The notes under the pieces were generated by a model that saw nothing but the letters and a program-made list of their open reading frames with translations, was not told the origin of the DNA and ran no database searches. This document shows, in pieces, positions 43,634 through 55,295 of a stretch of DNA of 64,000 nt. Position numbers and translations under genes: made by a program. Source of the stretch: Burkholderia ubonensis (GTDB lineage Bacteria; Pseudomonadota; Gammaproteobacteria; Burkholderiales; Burkholderiaceae); the NCBI RefSeq assembly GCF_001718695.1, contig NZ_CP013421.1:372001-436000 (forward strand), written 5' to 3'. How positions within the stretch are numbered: the first letter of the stretch is position 1; each line of letters starts with the position of its first letter.

Positions 43634-46546
43634 ACGGCGTCGGGCCGGAATCGCTGGTCGGCATCATGCTCGACCGATCCGAAGCGATGATCGTCGCGAT
43701 TCTCGGCGTATTGAAAGCGGGGGCGGCGTTCGTGCCGCTGGACACGGCGTACCCGGCCGAACGCATCAATCACATCCTCGGCGATACGGGCCTGTCGCTG
43801 CTGCTGACCCAATCCAGCCAACTGGCGCAGTGGTATGAATACGCCGGCGTGACGCTGCTGCTCGATCAGGCGCTCCCCGGCTGGACGCCGCTGCCGGACA
43901 ATCCGCCGTGCCGCGCAGTGCCGGAGCACCTCGCCTACGTCATCTACACGTCGGGCTCGACCGGGAAGCCGAAAGGCTGCCTGCTCGAACACCGGAACCT
44001 GGCCCACTACATCTCGTGGGCCGCCGGGTATTACTTTCCGGAAGGCGAGACCGGCAGTTTCGGCCTGTACAGCTCGCTGTGCTTCGATTTCACGCTGACC
44101 AACGTGTTCTGCCCGCTGGTGCGCGGAAAATCGCTGCGCATCTATCCGCAATCGGAAAGCATCGACACCATCCTGGCCAGGATGTTCCAGCCCGGCAGCG
44201 GCGTCGACACGCTCAAGCTCACGCCCACCCACATTCACCTGCTCGAATACATGAACCTGGGGCGCTCCGGCGTGCGCAAGGTGATCGTCGGCGGCGAGGA
44301 GCTGACGCCCCAGCACATCGCGACGCTGCGGAAAATCGATCCCGCGATCGAAATCTACAACGAGTACGGCCCCACCGAGGCGACGGTCGGCTGCATCGTC
44401 AAGCTCGTCGAGGACGAGCCGTCCACGGTGCTGATCGGCCGGCCCATCGCCAACACCCGGGTCTACATCGTCGACGAAGCGCTGCGGCCGGTCCCCATCG
44501 GCGTGCCGGGGGAAATCTGCATCGCCGGCCACGGCCTCGCGCGCGGCTACCACAAGCGGCCCGACGTCACCGCCGCGAAATTCGTCGAGAACCCGTTGCC
44601 CGGCGAGCAGCGCATCTATCGTACCGGCGACATCGGCCGATGGCTGCCCGACGGACAGATCCAGTGCTACGGACGCGTCGACGACCAGGTCAAGATCCGT
44701 GGCTACCGTGTCGAGCTCGGCGAGATCGAGGCCGCGCTCACCGCGCACGAGGACGTCGTCGGCGCGGCCGTCATGCTGCGTGAAACCGCCCATGGGGTGC
44801 GCAAGCTGGCGGCCTACGTCAAGGGCTCCGCGAGCCTGAGCGTGCCGGACCTCCGGGCCTATCTGGCCGGGAAGCTGCCCGACTACATGGTCCCGTCCGA
44901 CATTTTCCCGATCGCCGAATTCCCGCTCAACGCCAACGGCAAGCTCGATCGCCCGGCGCTCCTCGCGATGGAGGCCGCCGCCGCGCCCGACGATGCCGCC
45001 GATCTCGACGCAACGCCGATCCAGCGCGAGCTGGTGCGCATCTGGCGCGACGTGCTCGACAATCCGGCCGTCGATCTCGCCGGCCGCTTCTTCGACTACG
45101 GCGGGGATTCGCTGCAGGCGATGCAGCTCGTCTCGCGGATCTGGAGCAGCTTCTCCGTCGAGATCGGCATCGACGCGATCTTCGAACTCCAGACCATCAG
45201 CGCGGTTTCCGACCTGATCGAGGCGTCGTCGCCGCTGTCCGGCTCGATGGCCGGCACCATCACGCCCCGATCGCGCGCGAACGACCTGCCGCTGTCCTTT
45301 CCGCAGCAGCGCCTGTGGTTCCTCGCGCAACTGGAAGGCCCGTCGGCGGCCTACAACATTTCGAGCGCGCTGCGTTTCGACGGCGACCTGGACGTTCAGC
45401 GCCTGCAGGCTGCCGTGTCGGAAATCAGCCGGCGTCACGAGATCCTGCGCACCACGTTTCCCGCCGTCGACGGCCGCGGCGTTCAGCGCATCGCCCCGCC
45501 CGCGCCGGTCGCGCTTGCCGTCGTCGACGTCGCCAGCGAATCCGACGCGCTCGCGCTGCTCGCCGACGAAACCGACCGCCCGTTCGATCTCGCCGTCGGG
45601 CCGCTCTATCGTGTCGTGCTGTATCGCGTGGATGCGCGCGTGCATGTGTTCGGCGTCGTGATGCATCACATCATTTCGGATGCCTGGTCATCGGGAACCC
45701 TCATCGGCGAACTGGCAGCGCTCTACGGGGCCAGCACCTGCCGGAACTGGCCGTGCAGTACGCGGATTACGCCGTCTGGCAGCACGAGCGCCTGGCGTCC
45801 GCCGACACGCATCGGGAGCTGGCACTGCTGAGCGCGTCGCTGGCGGACGCGCCGGACCAGATCGAGCTTCCCACCGACCGCCCCCGGCCCGCCATCCAGC
45901 GTTTCGAACGGCGCGGTCCTGCCGTTTCAGTTGAACGGCGAACTCGCCGACGGCGTGCGCGCGATCGCGCACGCGTCCGGCACGAGCACGTTCATGGTCG
46001 TGCTCGCCGCGTATGCGCTGCTCCTTTCGCGGTACAGCAGCCAGCAGGACATCGTCATCGGCTCCCCGATCGCCAACCGGCGCTCCAGCATGACCGAGCC
46101 GCTGATCGGCTTCTTCGCCAACATGCTGGCGCTGCGCGTGGACCTGTCGGGCAATCCGGGCTTCGGCGAACTGCTGGCGCGCGTGAAGCGCGTCGCGCTG
46201 GACGGCTACAGCCGCCAGGAGATCCCGTTCGAGCAGGTGGTGGATGCCCTCAAGCTCGAACGCAATCTGAGCCGCACACCGGTGTTCCAGGTCGTGTTCG
46301 CGTACGAGAAGGCGTCGTCCCAACCGGTGAACTTCCCCGGTCTCGTAGCCACGCCAGTGTCGGTGGAGACCCATACCGCCAAGTTCGACCTCACGCTCCA
46401 TGTGCAGGATTCCGACCACGGCCTCGCGGGCTCGCTGGAATACAACCTGGACCTGTTCGACGCCGCCACGATCGAGCGCATGGCGGAACACTTCCGCCAT
46501 CTGCTCGAAGCCGTGATCGCCGATTCGAACCGGCCGCTCGGCGAGT

Positions 46547-47889
46547 TGCCGCTGACGAGCGACGCCGAGCGCGCTTTGGTGACCGTCGAATGGAACCGCA
46601 CCGACGTCGACTTCGGCGACGCGGCCGCGCAACCGCTGCACCGGCTGTTCGAGCAGCAGGCCGAGCGCACCCCCGACGCCGTCGCCGCCGTTCATGACGA
46701 CGCGTCGCTCACCTACGCCGAACTCAACCTCCGCGCCAACCGCCTCGCCCACCACCTCATCGCGCTCGGCGTCGCGCCCGACTCCCTCGTCGGCGTCGCC
46801 ATGGAGCGCTCGCTCGACATGATCGTCGCGCTGCTCGCCATCCTCAAGGCCGGCGGCGCCTACGTCCCCGTCGATCCCGACTACCCCGCCGAGCGCGTGC
46901 GCTTCATGATCGACAACGCTCAGTTGCGCTGGCTCCTCACCCAGCAGCACCTGCTGCCCGCGCTGCCTGAAACCGACGCCCGCCTGATCGTCGTCGATCG
47001 CGACGCGCACGAGTTCGCCGCCGCGCCCGCGGCCAACCCCACGCCTGCGCTGAGCGGCGACAACCTCGCCTACATGATCTACACCTCCGGCTCGACCGGC
47101 AGGCCCAAGGGCGCGCTCAACTCCCATCGCGCCATCACCAACCGCATCCTCTGGATGCAGCACGCGTACGCGCTCGGCGCCGACGATGCCGTGCTGCAGA
47201 AGACCCCGTTCAGCTTCGACGTCTCGGTCTGGGAATTCTTCTGGCCGCTCGTCACCGGCGCGCGCCTCGTGTTCGCCCGGCCCGGCGGCCAGCGCGAGAC
47301 CGACTACCTCGTCGATCTCATCGCGCGCGAAGGGATCACCACCGTCCATTTCGTGCCCTCCATGCTGCGCGCCTTCCTCGACCATCCGGATCTCGACGCG
47401 CACTGCGCGTCGCTGCGCCGCGTCGTGTGCAGCGGCGAGGCGCTGCCCTACGACCTGCAGCAGCGCTTCTTCGAGCGCCTGGACGCCCGGCTGTACAACC
47501 TCTACGGCCCGACCGAGGCCGCCGTCGACGTGACCGCCTGGGAATGCCGGCGCGACGACCCGCACCGCAACGTCCCGATCGGCCGGCCGATCGCCAATAC
47601 CCGCGTCTATATCGTCGACGCGCAGATGCAGCCCGTGCCGGTCGGCGTGGCGGGCGAGCTGCTGATCGGCGGCACGCCGGTCGGGCGCGGCTATCATGGC
47701 GAGCCCGAACTGAGCGCCGCGAAGTTCATCGCCGATCCGTTCTCCGCCGACCCGCACGCGCGCCTCTATCGCACCGGCGATCTCGCGCGCTACCGCGCCG
47801 ACGGCAACATCGAGTTCCTCGGCCGCATCGACCATCAGGTCAAGCTGCGCGGCCTGCGCATCGAACTCGGTGAAATCGAGGCAACGCTG
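46547..47889 (+). repeat. Near-identical adenylation-domain segment, copy 2 (Ser)
   Basis: Partner of 24845-26187. The flanks (C domain before, PCP after) are unlike those of copy 1, so only the adenylation core is shared. Confidence 0.85.
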
Positions 47890-50800
47890 CGCGAGCATCC
47901 GTCGGTCGCCGACTGCGTCGTGATCGCGAAAACCGACGGCGACCGGACCTTCCTGATCGCCTACGTCGCGACCGCGTCAGCGGACGTCGCCGAACTTCGC
48001 GGCTATCTGAGCGGCCGGCTTCCGGGCTACATGGTGCCGTCGAGGTTCGTCGCGCTGCCATCCTTGCCGCTGCTGCCCAACGGCAAGATCAACCGCAAGG
48101 CGCTGCCCGTCCCGGCGGACCCCGTCGACGAGGCCCGGCCCGACGCGCCTGCCGTCACGCCCCGGGAAATTCTGCTGGCGTCGATCTGGAAAGACGTGCT
48201 GCAACTGCCGTCCATCGGCATCCACGACAATTTCTTCGAGCTGGGCGGCGACTCCATCCTGAGCATCCAGGTGATCTCGCGCGCCAATCAGGCGGGACTT
48301 CGCTTGACGGCGAAACAGCTGTTCCAGCATCAGACGATCGCCCAGCTCGCCGCCGCGCCTGAAGAGCGGGCAGCGCACGCACCGACCGTCAGCCCGCTCG
48401 GAAAGGCGCCGCTCACGCCGGTCCAGCACTGGTTCTTCGATCAGGATGTAAATGAGCCGTCGCACTACAACCAAACGGTCCTGATCCAGGTGCCGGCGGA
48501 CATCGACGAATCGAGGCTCGCCGACGCGATCCGGCAAGTCTACGAACATCACGATGCGTTGCGCCTGCGTTTCTCCCGCAGCGCGGGCCGCTGGACTCAG
48601 GAAGTCGTCGCCGTCGGCGATACGCCGGCGCTCTTCGCGAAGCAGGCGATAGCCGGCGACGCCGGCGAGCGCATCGCGGCCATGCGCGCCGCCGCCGCGG
48701 AAGCGGAACGCGGCATCGACATCACGCATGGCCCGTTGCTGGCGGCCCGTCTGTTCTGCTTCGACGGCGAGCCGTTCGCCCGCCTGTTCGTGTCGGTTCA
48801 TCACCTCGCGGTGGACGGCGTCTCATGGCGCGTGCTCCTTGAAGACCTGCATGCCGCATACCACAGCCAGCCGTTGTCCGCGAAGACGACTTCGTTCCGC
48901 GAATGGGCCCTTCATCTGCAGCAACTGGCCCGGTCGCCGGCCATCGGCGACGAAGCCCGGCACTGGCAAGCGCTCCTGTCGCAGCACGTCGAGCCGATGC
49001 CGGTCGATTACCCGGCCGCGGGCGCGGCCAACCATGTCGGCGACACGGCATCCGTTTCATTCGAGCTGGACGAAGCCGACACCACGGCCTTGCTGCGCCG
49101 GCTGCCCCGGGCCTACGACACGCGCATCAACGACGTGCTGCTCGTCGCGCTCGCGCAGGCATGCGGCATGGTCACGGGCAACGCCCGCACCCGGATCGAT
49201 CTCGAAAGCCACGGCCGCCACGTGTCGGATGCGCCGCTCGACCTCACCAGGACGGTCGGCTGGTTCACGTCGATTTACCCCGTCGTGCTCGACGTCGACG
49301 CCGTGCAAGCGCCGGAGGACGCGCTGCGCGCCGCGCGGCAGCAGCTACGCGGCATTCCGGCCGACGGCCTCGGCTACTCGCTGCTCCGCTACCTGAGCCC
49401 CGACGACGCCGTGCGCGACAGTCTCGCCGCCCTGCCGAACGCCGACATCCTCTTCAACTACCACGGGCAGCTCGATACCGTGCTGCAGCGCTCCGACGGC
49501 TGGAGCCCGGCTGCCGAAGACCTCGGTTCGCTGCGCTCCGAGCGGTCGCTGCGCACGCACCTGTTCGAGATCGTCGCCGCCGTTTCCAACGGCAGGCTTC
49601 ACGTGGACTGGAGCTACAGCGAGCGCATCCACCAGCGGCAGACCGTCGAGAACCTGGCCGCGCACTTCAAGGACCGGCTGATCGACTTCGCGGCGTCGGT
49701 CCCCGACACCGGCTGGGACAACGTCGAGGACAGCTATCCGCTCTCCTCCCTGCAGCAGGGCATTCTGTTCCACTCGCTGTACGACCTGGACCCTGCCGCC
49801 TATTTCCAGCAGTTCAGCTTCGTCGTCAACGGCCCGCTCCAGGTGCCGGCGCTCCGGCAAGCCTGGGCCAATGCGCTCGAGCGCCATGCCGTGTTGCGCA
49901 CCGGGTTTGCGTGGACCGATCGCGATCATCCGGTCCAGACCGTCCTGCACGCCGTCGACCTGCCGTGGACATTCGTCGACTGGCGGTCCCGCGATGCGTC
50001 CCGCCGCGCGCAGGACTTCGATGCATTCCTCGCCGACGACCGGCGGCGCGGCTTCGATCTTCAAAAGGCGCCGCTGTTCCGCTGCACGCTGATCCAGGAG
50101 GCGGAGGACCGCCATCGCTTCTGCTGGAGCGCGCACCACATCATCCTCGACGGCTGGAGCACCGCGATCCTGATGAAGGAAGTGTTCGACGATTACCTGT
50201 CGCTCGCCCGCACCGGCGTGCCCGCGCTCGCGTCGCCGGCACCGGGATACCGCCAGTACATCGACTGGCTCGCGCGCCATCCTCGTTCGGAGGACGAAGC
50301 GTGGTGGCGCGCCGAGCTGGCGGGGTTCCGTGCCGCCACGCCGATCGTGGCCGATCCGGTCCGGCAAGGCGCCGGCGACGCCGCGCGGCAGGACAAGCGC
50401 AGGGAGCAGCGTTTCCTGCTGGATGAGGCGCTGACCACGCGGCTGCAAGCGCTCATGCGCACCCATCGCCTCACCCTCAACGTGCTGATACGCGCGGTCT
50501 GGGCGTTGGTGCTGCGCCGCTACGCCAGAACGGACGACGTCGTGTTCGGCGTCACCGTGTCCGGCCGCCCGCCGCTGCTCGACGGCGTCGAGTCGATCGT
50601 GGGGCTGTTCATCAATACGCTGCCGTTTCGCGTGCGCATCGCGCCGGAGCGCCCGTTCACCGAATGGCTGGCGGCGGTCCATACAGCCCAGACGGCCATG
50701 GAGCCGCATTCCTACAGTTCGCTGGTCGACATCCAGTCATGGAGCGAACTGCCCGCCCGCGACAGCCTGTTCGACAGCCTGCTGGTGTTCGAGAACTTCC

Positions 50801-52241
50801 CGGTTGCGGCCGCGCCCGATCTCGGGCCGGACGGCATCGACATCGTCGACACCCGCGCCTTCGCCGAATCGAACTACCCGCTGACCCTGACCGTGCACCC
50901 GGACACGCGCCTCGCCTTCCGCATCTCGCACGATGCGCACCGCTTCGCCCCCGACGTGGTGCGGCACATGCTGGGCGCCATCCGCGAGCTGCTCGAACGA
51001 TTCGCCGAAGACCCGGCCCAGCTTACGGGCCAGCTCGCCGATGCACCGGCTCCGGCCGATCGTGCCGGCGGCCGGCAGCGCGCGACGGACGGCGCGGCCA
51101 GCCCTGCCGTCGAACCCGCCGTTCCGGCCACGACGGCATGCACCGTCGCGCCGACGGCGGACGAAAGCACGTTGCTGGAGATCTGGCAGCGGATCTTCAA
51201 ACGTGACGACATCAAGCTCAGCGACAATTATTTCGACCTCGGCGGACACTCGATCATCGCCATCCAGTTGATGGCCAATGTCGAAAAGGCGTTCGATCGC
51301 CGGCTGCCGATATCCTGCCTCTTCGAGAATCCGACGATCGAAAAACTCGCGGCGGCACTGGCCAGCAAAGCGCCGTCCGCCTCCGCCGGCGGACTCGTGC
51401 CGATCCGGGACGGCGGTCCCGCCGCACCGCTGTTCCTCCTTCCGGGCGCCGGCGGCAACGTGGTCTACTTCCAACCGCTCGCGAACCACCTGGCCGAGAC
51501 CCACGCGATTCACGGGCTGGAAGCGCTCGGCCTCGACGGCGCGTGCCTGCCGCTCACCCGCGTGGAAGACATCGCGGCCCGTCATATCGAACGCATCTGG
51601 CCGCTGGTGGGCGCGGGCCCCTACTATCTGGCAGGCCACTCCTTCGGTGCGAAGGTGGCGCTCGAAATGAGCCGGCAGCTCGTCGCCAAGGGTGCCGTCG
51701 TGAAACTGCTGGCGATCTTCGACGCATCCGCGCCGGTCGACAGCTCGGCCGAGACCTACTGGCAAGACTGGGACGACACCGAGTGGCTGGTCGCGATCGC
51801 CCACGAAATCGGCACCTTCCTCGGGACCGACCTTCAGGTGACGCGGGAAGACCTCGTCGATCTCGACCCCGACGGCCAGGCCAACCTGATCCTCGACCGC
51901 ATCGGCGATCGCGGCAGCTGGTTCGCGGATGCCGGGTCCGACCGCCTGCGCGCCTATCTGCGCGTCTATCAGGCCAACTTCAAATCGCGCTACGCGCCGG
52001 AAGCCGCCCCGCTTCCCGTGCCGATCGCGTTGTTCCGCAGCACCGAGCGGGACCCCGGCGACTACGATCCGTCACCCGAGGTCGCGCAGCTCCGCCTGGA
52101 CCCGACCTGGGGATGGTCCCGCTTCTCGGCGCTCCCCGTCGACGTGATGGACGTGCCCGGCGACCACCTGACCATGCTGCTCGATCCGCACGCCGGCGTC
52201 CTCGCGACCCATGTCAATCAGTTTCTGGAGAAGAAGCGCTC

Positions 52242-52898
52242 ATGAAAGCAACACCGACCATCGACAACACGTTCGCACGCAAGGTCTGCATCAACCTGGA
52301 CCGGCGTCCCGATCGCTGGGAAGCCATGCAAAGAAAATTCGCCGAGCAGAACATCCTCACGGTGGAGCGCCTGTCCGCCGTCGATGCGAAGCAGGTGGCC
52401 GTGCCGGAGCACTTGAGCCATATGCGCCCGCAGGACTACGGCTGCACCATGAGCCATCTCGCCGCCGTGAAGCAGGCCAAGGCCGCCGGCGCGAGCGAAG
52501 TCCTGATCTTCGAGGACGACGCGTTCTTCGACGCCGACTTCACCGCGCGCTTTCCCGAATTCATCGCGCAAGTGCCGGACGACTGGCACATGCTGTTCCT
52601 GGGCGCCTATCACTTCACCCAGCCGATTCCCGTCGCGCCCAACATCGTCAAGACCGTGGAGACGCTCACCGCGCACGCGTACGTCGTCAGGGACACGCTT
52701 TACGACGCATTCATCGAGATCAACGAGAACCCGCCGGCGATCATCGACCGCAACAACCTCGTGCTTCAGCAGACGTTCAATTGCTACTGCTTCGAACCCA
52801 ATCTGGTCGGACAGGAGTCCGGCTACTCCGACATCATGGAAGAAGTCATGCCGGAAAAGCCGCTGACCTATTCGTTCCCGATTCCGGACGGCTGGTGA
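52242..52898 (+). CDS. ocfC: Glycosyltransferase family 25-like xylosyltransferase
   Basis: 218 residues with the look of GT25/LPS-type transferases: INLDRRPDRWEAM near the N-terminus, GCTMSHLAA, and the acidic nucleotide-sugar/metal motif IFEDDAFF. It starts with an ATGA overlap on the stop of the terminal NRPS, so it is translationally coupled to it. In B. contaminans the ocfC product is, as I recall, the xylosyltransferase that decorates occidiofungin. With the UDP-xylose synthase at 3245 in the same cluster, transfer of xylose to the fatty amino acid is the likely reaction, probably in the cytosol before export. The acceptor hydroxyl cannot be read from sequence. Confidence 0.82.
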   Translation: MKATPTIDNTFARKVCINLDRRPDRWEAMQRKFAEQNILTVERLSAVDAKQVAVPEHLSHMRPQDYGCTMSHLAAVKQAKAAGASEVLIFEDDAFFDADFTARFPEFIAQVPDDWHMLFLGAYHFTQPIPVAPNIVKTVETLTAHAYVVRDTLYDAFIEINENPPAIIDRNNLVLQQTFNCYCFEPNLVGQESGYSDIMEEVMPEKPLTYSFPIPDGW

Positions 52899-52941
52899 GC
52901 GCCGCGTGCGCCGTTCGCAGCAATCCCTATCCCGACAGACT

Positions 52942-53430
52942 ATGACGACCATGAAAATCACCACCGCCGACCATGAAGCGGAGTTCGTACAGTCCGTGCT
53001 CGATTCGCTCCACCGGGATGGCAAGCTCGGCGAGGCAATCTCGCTGGCTTATGGAAAATGCGAATCGCCCGCCGGCGTGATGGACCTGATTTTCCCGTTG
53101 ATCACGAAGAAATTGCGGATCGATTACGTTCTCATGTACAGCATCGTGAGCAATCCGCGCACGCTGCTGCAGTTCCTTCGCGCGGCCGATTCGCGGCTGA
53201 GCCAGGCCGCCGCGTGGGCGCCCGCGTCGGTCGACGCGTCGTTGCGCGCCGCGGCCGCGGCGGCCGATCTCGGCTGGGACCGTGCGCAGCGCGTGCTGAA
53301 GTGCTGCGTGCTGTTCTCCGACTCGCCGCTCGAAATCGTCGCCAGCATCGCGTTCCTCGGCCGGCACGAAACCGCGTCGAGATTGCGGTCGGCGGCGCAC
53401 AACGTCGAGCTGAGCCACCTGGTCAACTGA
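52942..53430 (+). CDS. Small protein of unknown function between the glycosyltransferase and exporter
   Basis: 162 residues from ATG 52942; a GTG at 52906 would add 12 residues and an ATG at 52951 would remove 3. I do not recognise a family. It has no signal peptide or membrane segment. It looks mostly helical, with an Ala-rich middle (AWAPASVDASLRAAAAAADLG) and a Cys pair (KCCVLF). It is not an MbtH-like protein. It lies 43 bp after the glycosyltransferase and 15 bp before the exporter, on the same strand, so it is probably co-transcribed and cytosolic. A cluster-specific role in transfer, export or resistance is possible but unsupported. Confidence 0.7.
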   Translation: MTTMKITTADHEAEFVQSVLDSLHRDGKLGEAISLAYGKCESPAGVMDLIFPLITKKLRIDYVLMYSIVSNPRTLLQFLRAADSRLSQAAAWAPASVDASLRAAAAAADLGWDRAQRVLKCCVLFSDSPLEIVASIAFLGRHETASRLRSAAHNVELSHLVN

Positions 53431-53445
53431 GCATATTGGCATCCC

Positions 53446-55149
53446 ATGGATTTCGCTGAAAGCAAATCGCCGCCGTGGCATTCGGCCGTCACCCTGATGT
53501 GGCGCAGTCATCCCTGGCTGACTTTAGGCACGGTCCTGACCGGCCTCATCAGCGGCATCGCGTCGATCGTGGGCGTCGGCCTCATCAGCCGCGCGCTGCA
53601 CGACCAGGACGAGCGACGCACGCTGCTGCTCGTGTTCATCGCGGTCAACGTCGTGGCGATCGTCTGCCGCAGCGGCGCTGCCGTGATGCCGTCCTACGTC
53701 TGCATGAAAGTCATGACGAGACTGCGCGTCAACCTGTGCAAGAGGATCCTCGCGACCCCACTGGAGGAAATCGACAGACGCGGCGCGCCCAATGTCCTGA
53801 CCATGCTGACGCAAGACATTCCGCAGTTGAGCCAGACACTGCTCACCATCCCGACGATCATCGTTCAATCCGTCGTCCTGATATGCAGCATCGTCTATCT
53901 GGCCTATCTCTCGTGGGTCGTTTTCGCTTCGACGATGATCCTGACGATCGCCGGCCTGGTGCTCTATCTGTCTTTTTACCGAAGGGCGGTCGATTTCACT
54001 GAAAGAGTGCGTGACGAGTTCGTCCAGTTCAATGAGTACACCCATAGCCTCGTGTTCGGCATCAAGGAACTCAAGCTCAACCGCGCGCGGCGGCGCTGGT
54101 TCACGCGTGCCGCGATCGAACTGTCGTCGCGGCGCGTGGCGGGGTACAACTACATCGAACGCTTCTGGTTCATGAGCGGCGACAGCATCGGTCAGATCAC
54201 CGTAGCGGTCCTGCTCGGATCTTTGCTGTTCGGCGTCCCTTCGCTCGGCGTCGTCGACCCCTCCGTACTCACGGCGAGCATTCTGGCCGTGCTTTACATG
54301 ATGGGGCCCTTGACCATGCTGATCAATATTCTGCCGATCATGGCCGAAGGCAAGACCGCGCTCGCCCGACTGGCGGAATTCGGTTTCCTGATCGATGACA
54401 CGCAGGTCTCGCCCGCCGACCGCTCGCCCGAGCGTGCGCCGGAATCGTCATCGGCCGGCGCGTGGCGCGTCATCGAGCTGAAGGGCGTGAAGATGAACTA
54501 CCACGACCATGAGTCGTCGTCCGACTTCGTGCTTGGCCCCATCAACATGACGATTCATGCGGGGGAGCTCGTCTATGTGATCGGCGGCAACGGCAGCGGC
54601 AAGAGCACGTTGGCCAAGATACTCAGCGGCCTCTATGCGCCGACCGAAGGCCATATTGCCCTTGACGGGAAAGTCATCGACGACGATGCCAGGGAGCGAT
54701 ACCGGAATCTGTTTTCCGCCGTATTTACCGATTTCCATCTGTTCGACCGCGTGATCGGCCCCGATCGCGAGGACGAAGGCATCGCGCGTGCGCGCCGATA
54801 CCTCGAGACGCTGAAGCTGGCTGACAAGATCACGATCGACGGCAAGCATTACTCGACGACGACCGCGCTGTCGACCGGGCAACGCAAGCGGCTCGCGCTG
54901 CTTTGCGCGTACATCGAGGATCGTCCGATCTATATCCTGGACGAATGGGCTGCCGATCAAGACCCGGTGTTCAAGCGATTCTTCTATGAGGTGCTGGTTC
55001 CCGACCTGCGAGCGCGCGGCAAGTGCGTCGTCATCATCACGCATGACGACCAGTACTTCGGGCTGGCGGATCGCGTCATTCGCCTGGATAGCGGCCGCAT
55101 TTTCTCCGATACGGCGATGGAAACCGCGCGAGCCGAAGCGGCAGGATGA
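53446..55149 (+). CDS. ocfA: Cyclic peptide export ABC transporter (fused membrane and ATPase domains)
   Basis: 567 residues, half-transporter of the SyrD/PvdE type that exports lipopeptides across the inner membrane. The N-terminal half (about 20-310) carries roughly six hydrophobic segments, for example residues near 25-45, 55-75, 140-185 and 245-300. The C-terminal ATPase has Walker A GGNGSGKST, signature LSTGQRKRLAL and Walker B YILDEWAADQDP. It is the last gene of the plus-strand operon, 15 bp after the unknown small protein. No strong ribosome-binding site is visible before ATG 53446. It should work as a homodimer exporting the finished glycolipopeptide. Confidence 0.9.
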   Translation: MDFAESKSPPWHSAVTLMWRSHPWLTLGTVLTGLISGIASIVGVGLISRALHDQDERRTLLLVFIAVNVVAIVCRSGAAVMPSYVCMKVMTRLRVNLCKRILATPLEEIDRRGAPNVLTMLTQDIPQLSQTLLTIPTIIVQSVVLICSIVYLAYLSWVVFASTMILTIAGLVLYLSFYRRAVDFTERVRDEFVQFNEYTHSLVFGIKELKLNRARRRWFTRAAIELSSRRVAGYNYIERFWFMSGDSIGQITVAVLLGSLLFGVPSLGVVDPSVLTASILAVLYMMGPLTMLINILPIMAEGKTALARLAEFGFLIDDTQVSPADRSPERAPESSSAGAWRVIELKGVKMNYHDHESSSDFVLGPINMTIHAGELVYVIGGNGSGKSTLAKILSGLYAPTEGHIALDGKVIDDDARERYRNLFSAVFTDFHLFDRVIGPDREDEGIARARRYLETLKLADKITIDGKHYSTTTALSTGQRKRLALLCAYIEDRPIYILDEWAADQDPVFKRFFYEVLVPDLRARGKCVVIITHDDQYFGLADRVIRLDSGRIFSDTAMETARAEAAG

Positions 55150-55295
55150 GCGGCGCGCCGGGCGCGCGCGTCGCCGTCGGCGGTTGATCGGCTGTCCCGG
55201 CTATCCGTTACAGACGCGGCGGCCGCCCGGTGCTTAAATCACGTCGGCATCCGTGCGCGCAAGCGCAGCTTCAACGTCTCATCAGGAATGCTTTC

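Larger units (their letters stand above)
42705..52245 (+). pseudogene. Three-module terminal NRPS: half-C, A(Asn), PCP, C, A(Ser), PCP, E, C, PCP, TE, interrupted as sequenced
   Basis: About 3177 residues once corrected. Half-C 42705-43440 (no HHxxxDG); A 43450-44970, code D-F-T-K-I-G-E-V-G, close to the Asn signature; PCP (GGDSLQA, Ser at 45109); C 45290-46540 (HHIISDAWS); A 46660-48110, Ser code identical to that at 25 kb; PCP; E 48395-49720 (HHLAVDGVSWR); C 49735-51020 (HHIILDGWS); PCP (GGHSIIA) 51170-51370; TE 51400-52230 (GHSFG). No A domain lies between the last C and PCP, only about 60 linker residues. Frame breaks: a 7-bp tandem duplication at 43620-43633, a missing base in the G-run 45727-45730, and an extra base near 45899-45912. 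Intact pieces: 43666-45730 and 45931-52245. GTG 42705 overlaps the previous stop; GTG 42735 with AAGGAG is an alternative start. Confidence 0.85.

Noticed and set aside
34277..45912. Programmed ribosomal frameshifting at the NRPS breaks
   Set aside because: The breaks lack slippery heptamers followed by structures, occur at unrelated sites with different signs, and one is a 7-bp duplication. Sequence error or mutation is simpler.
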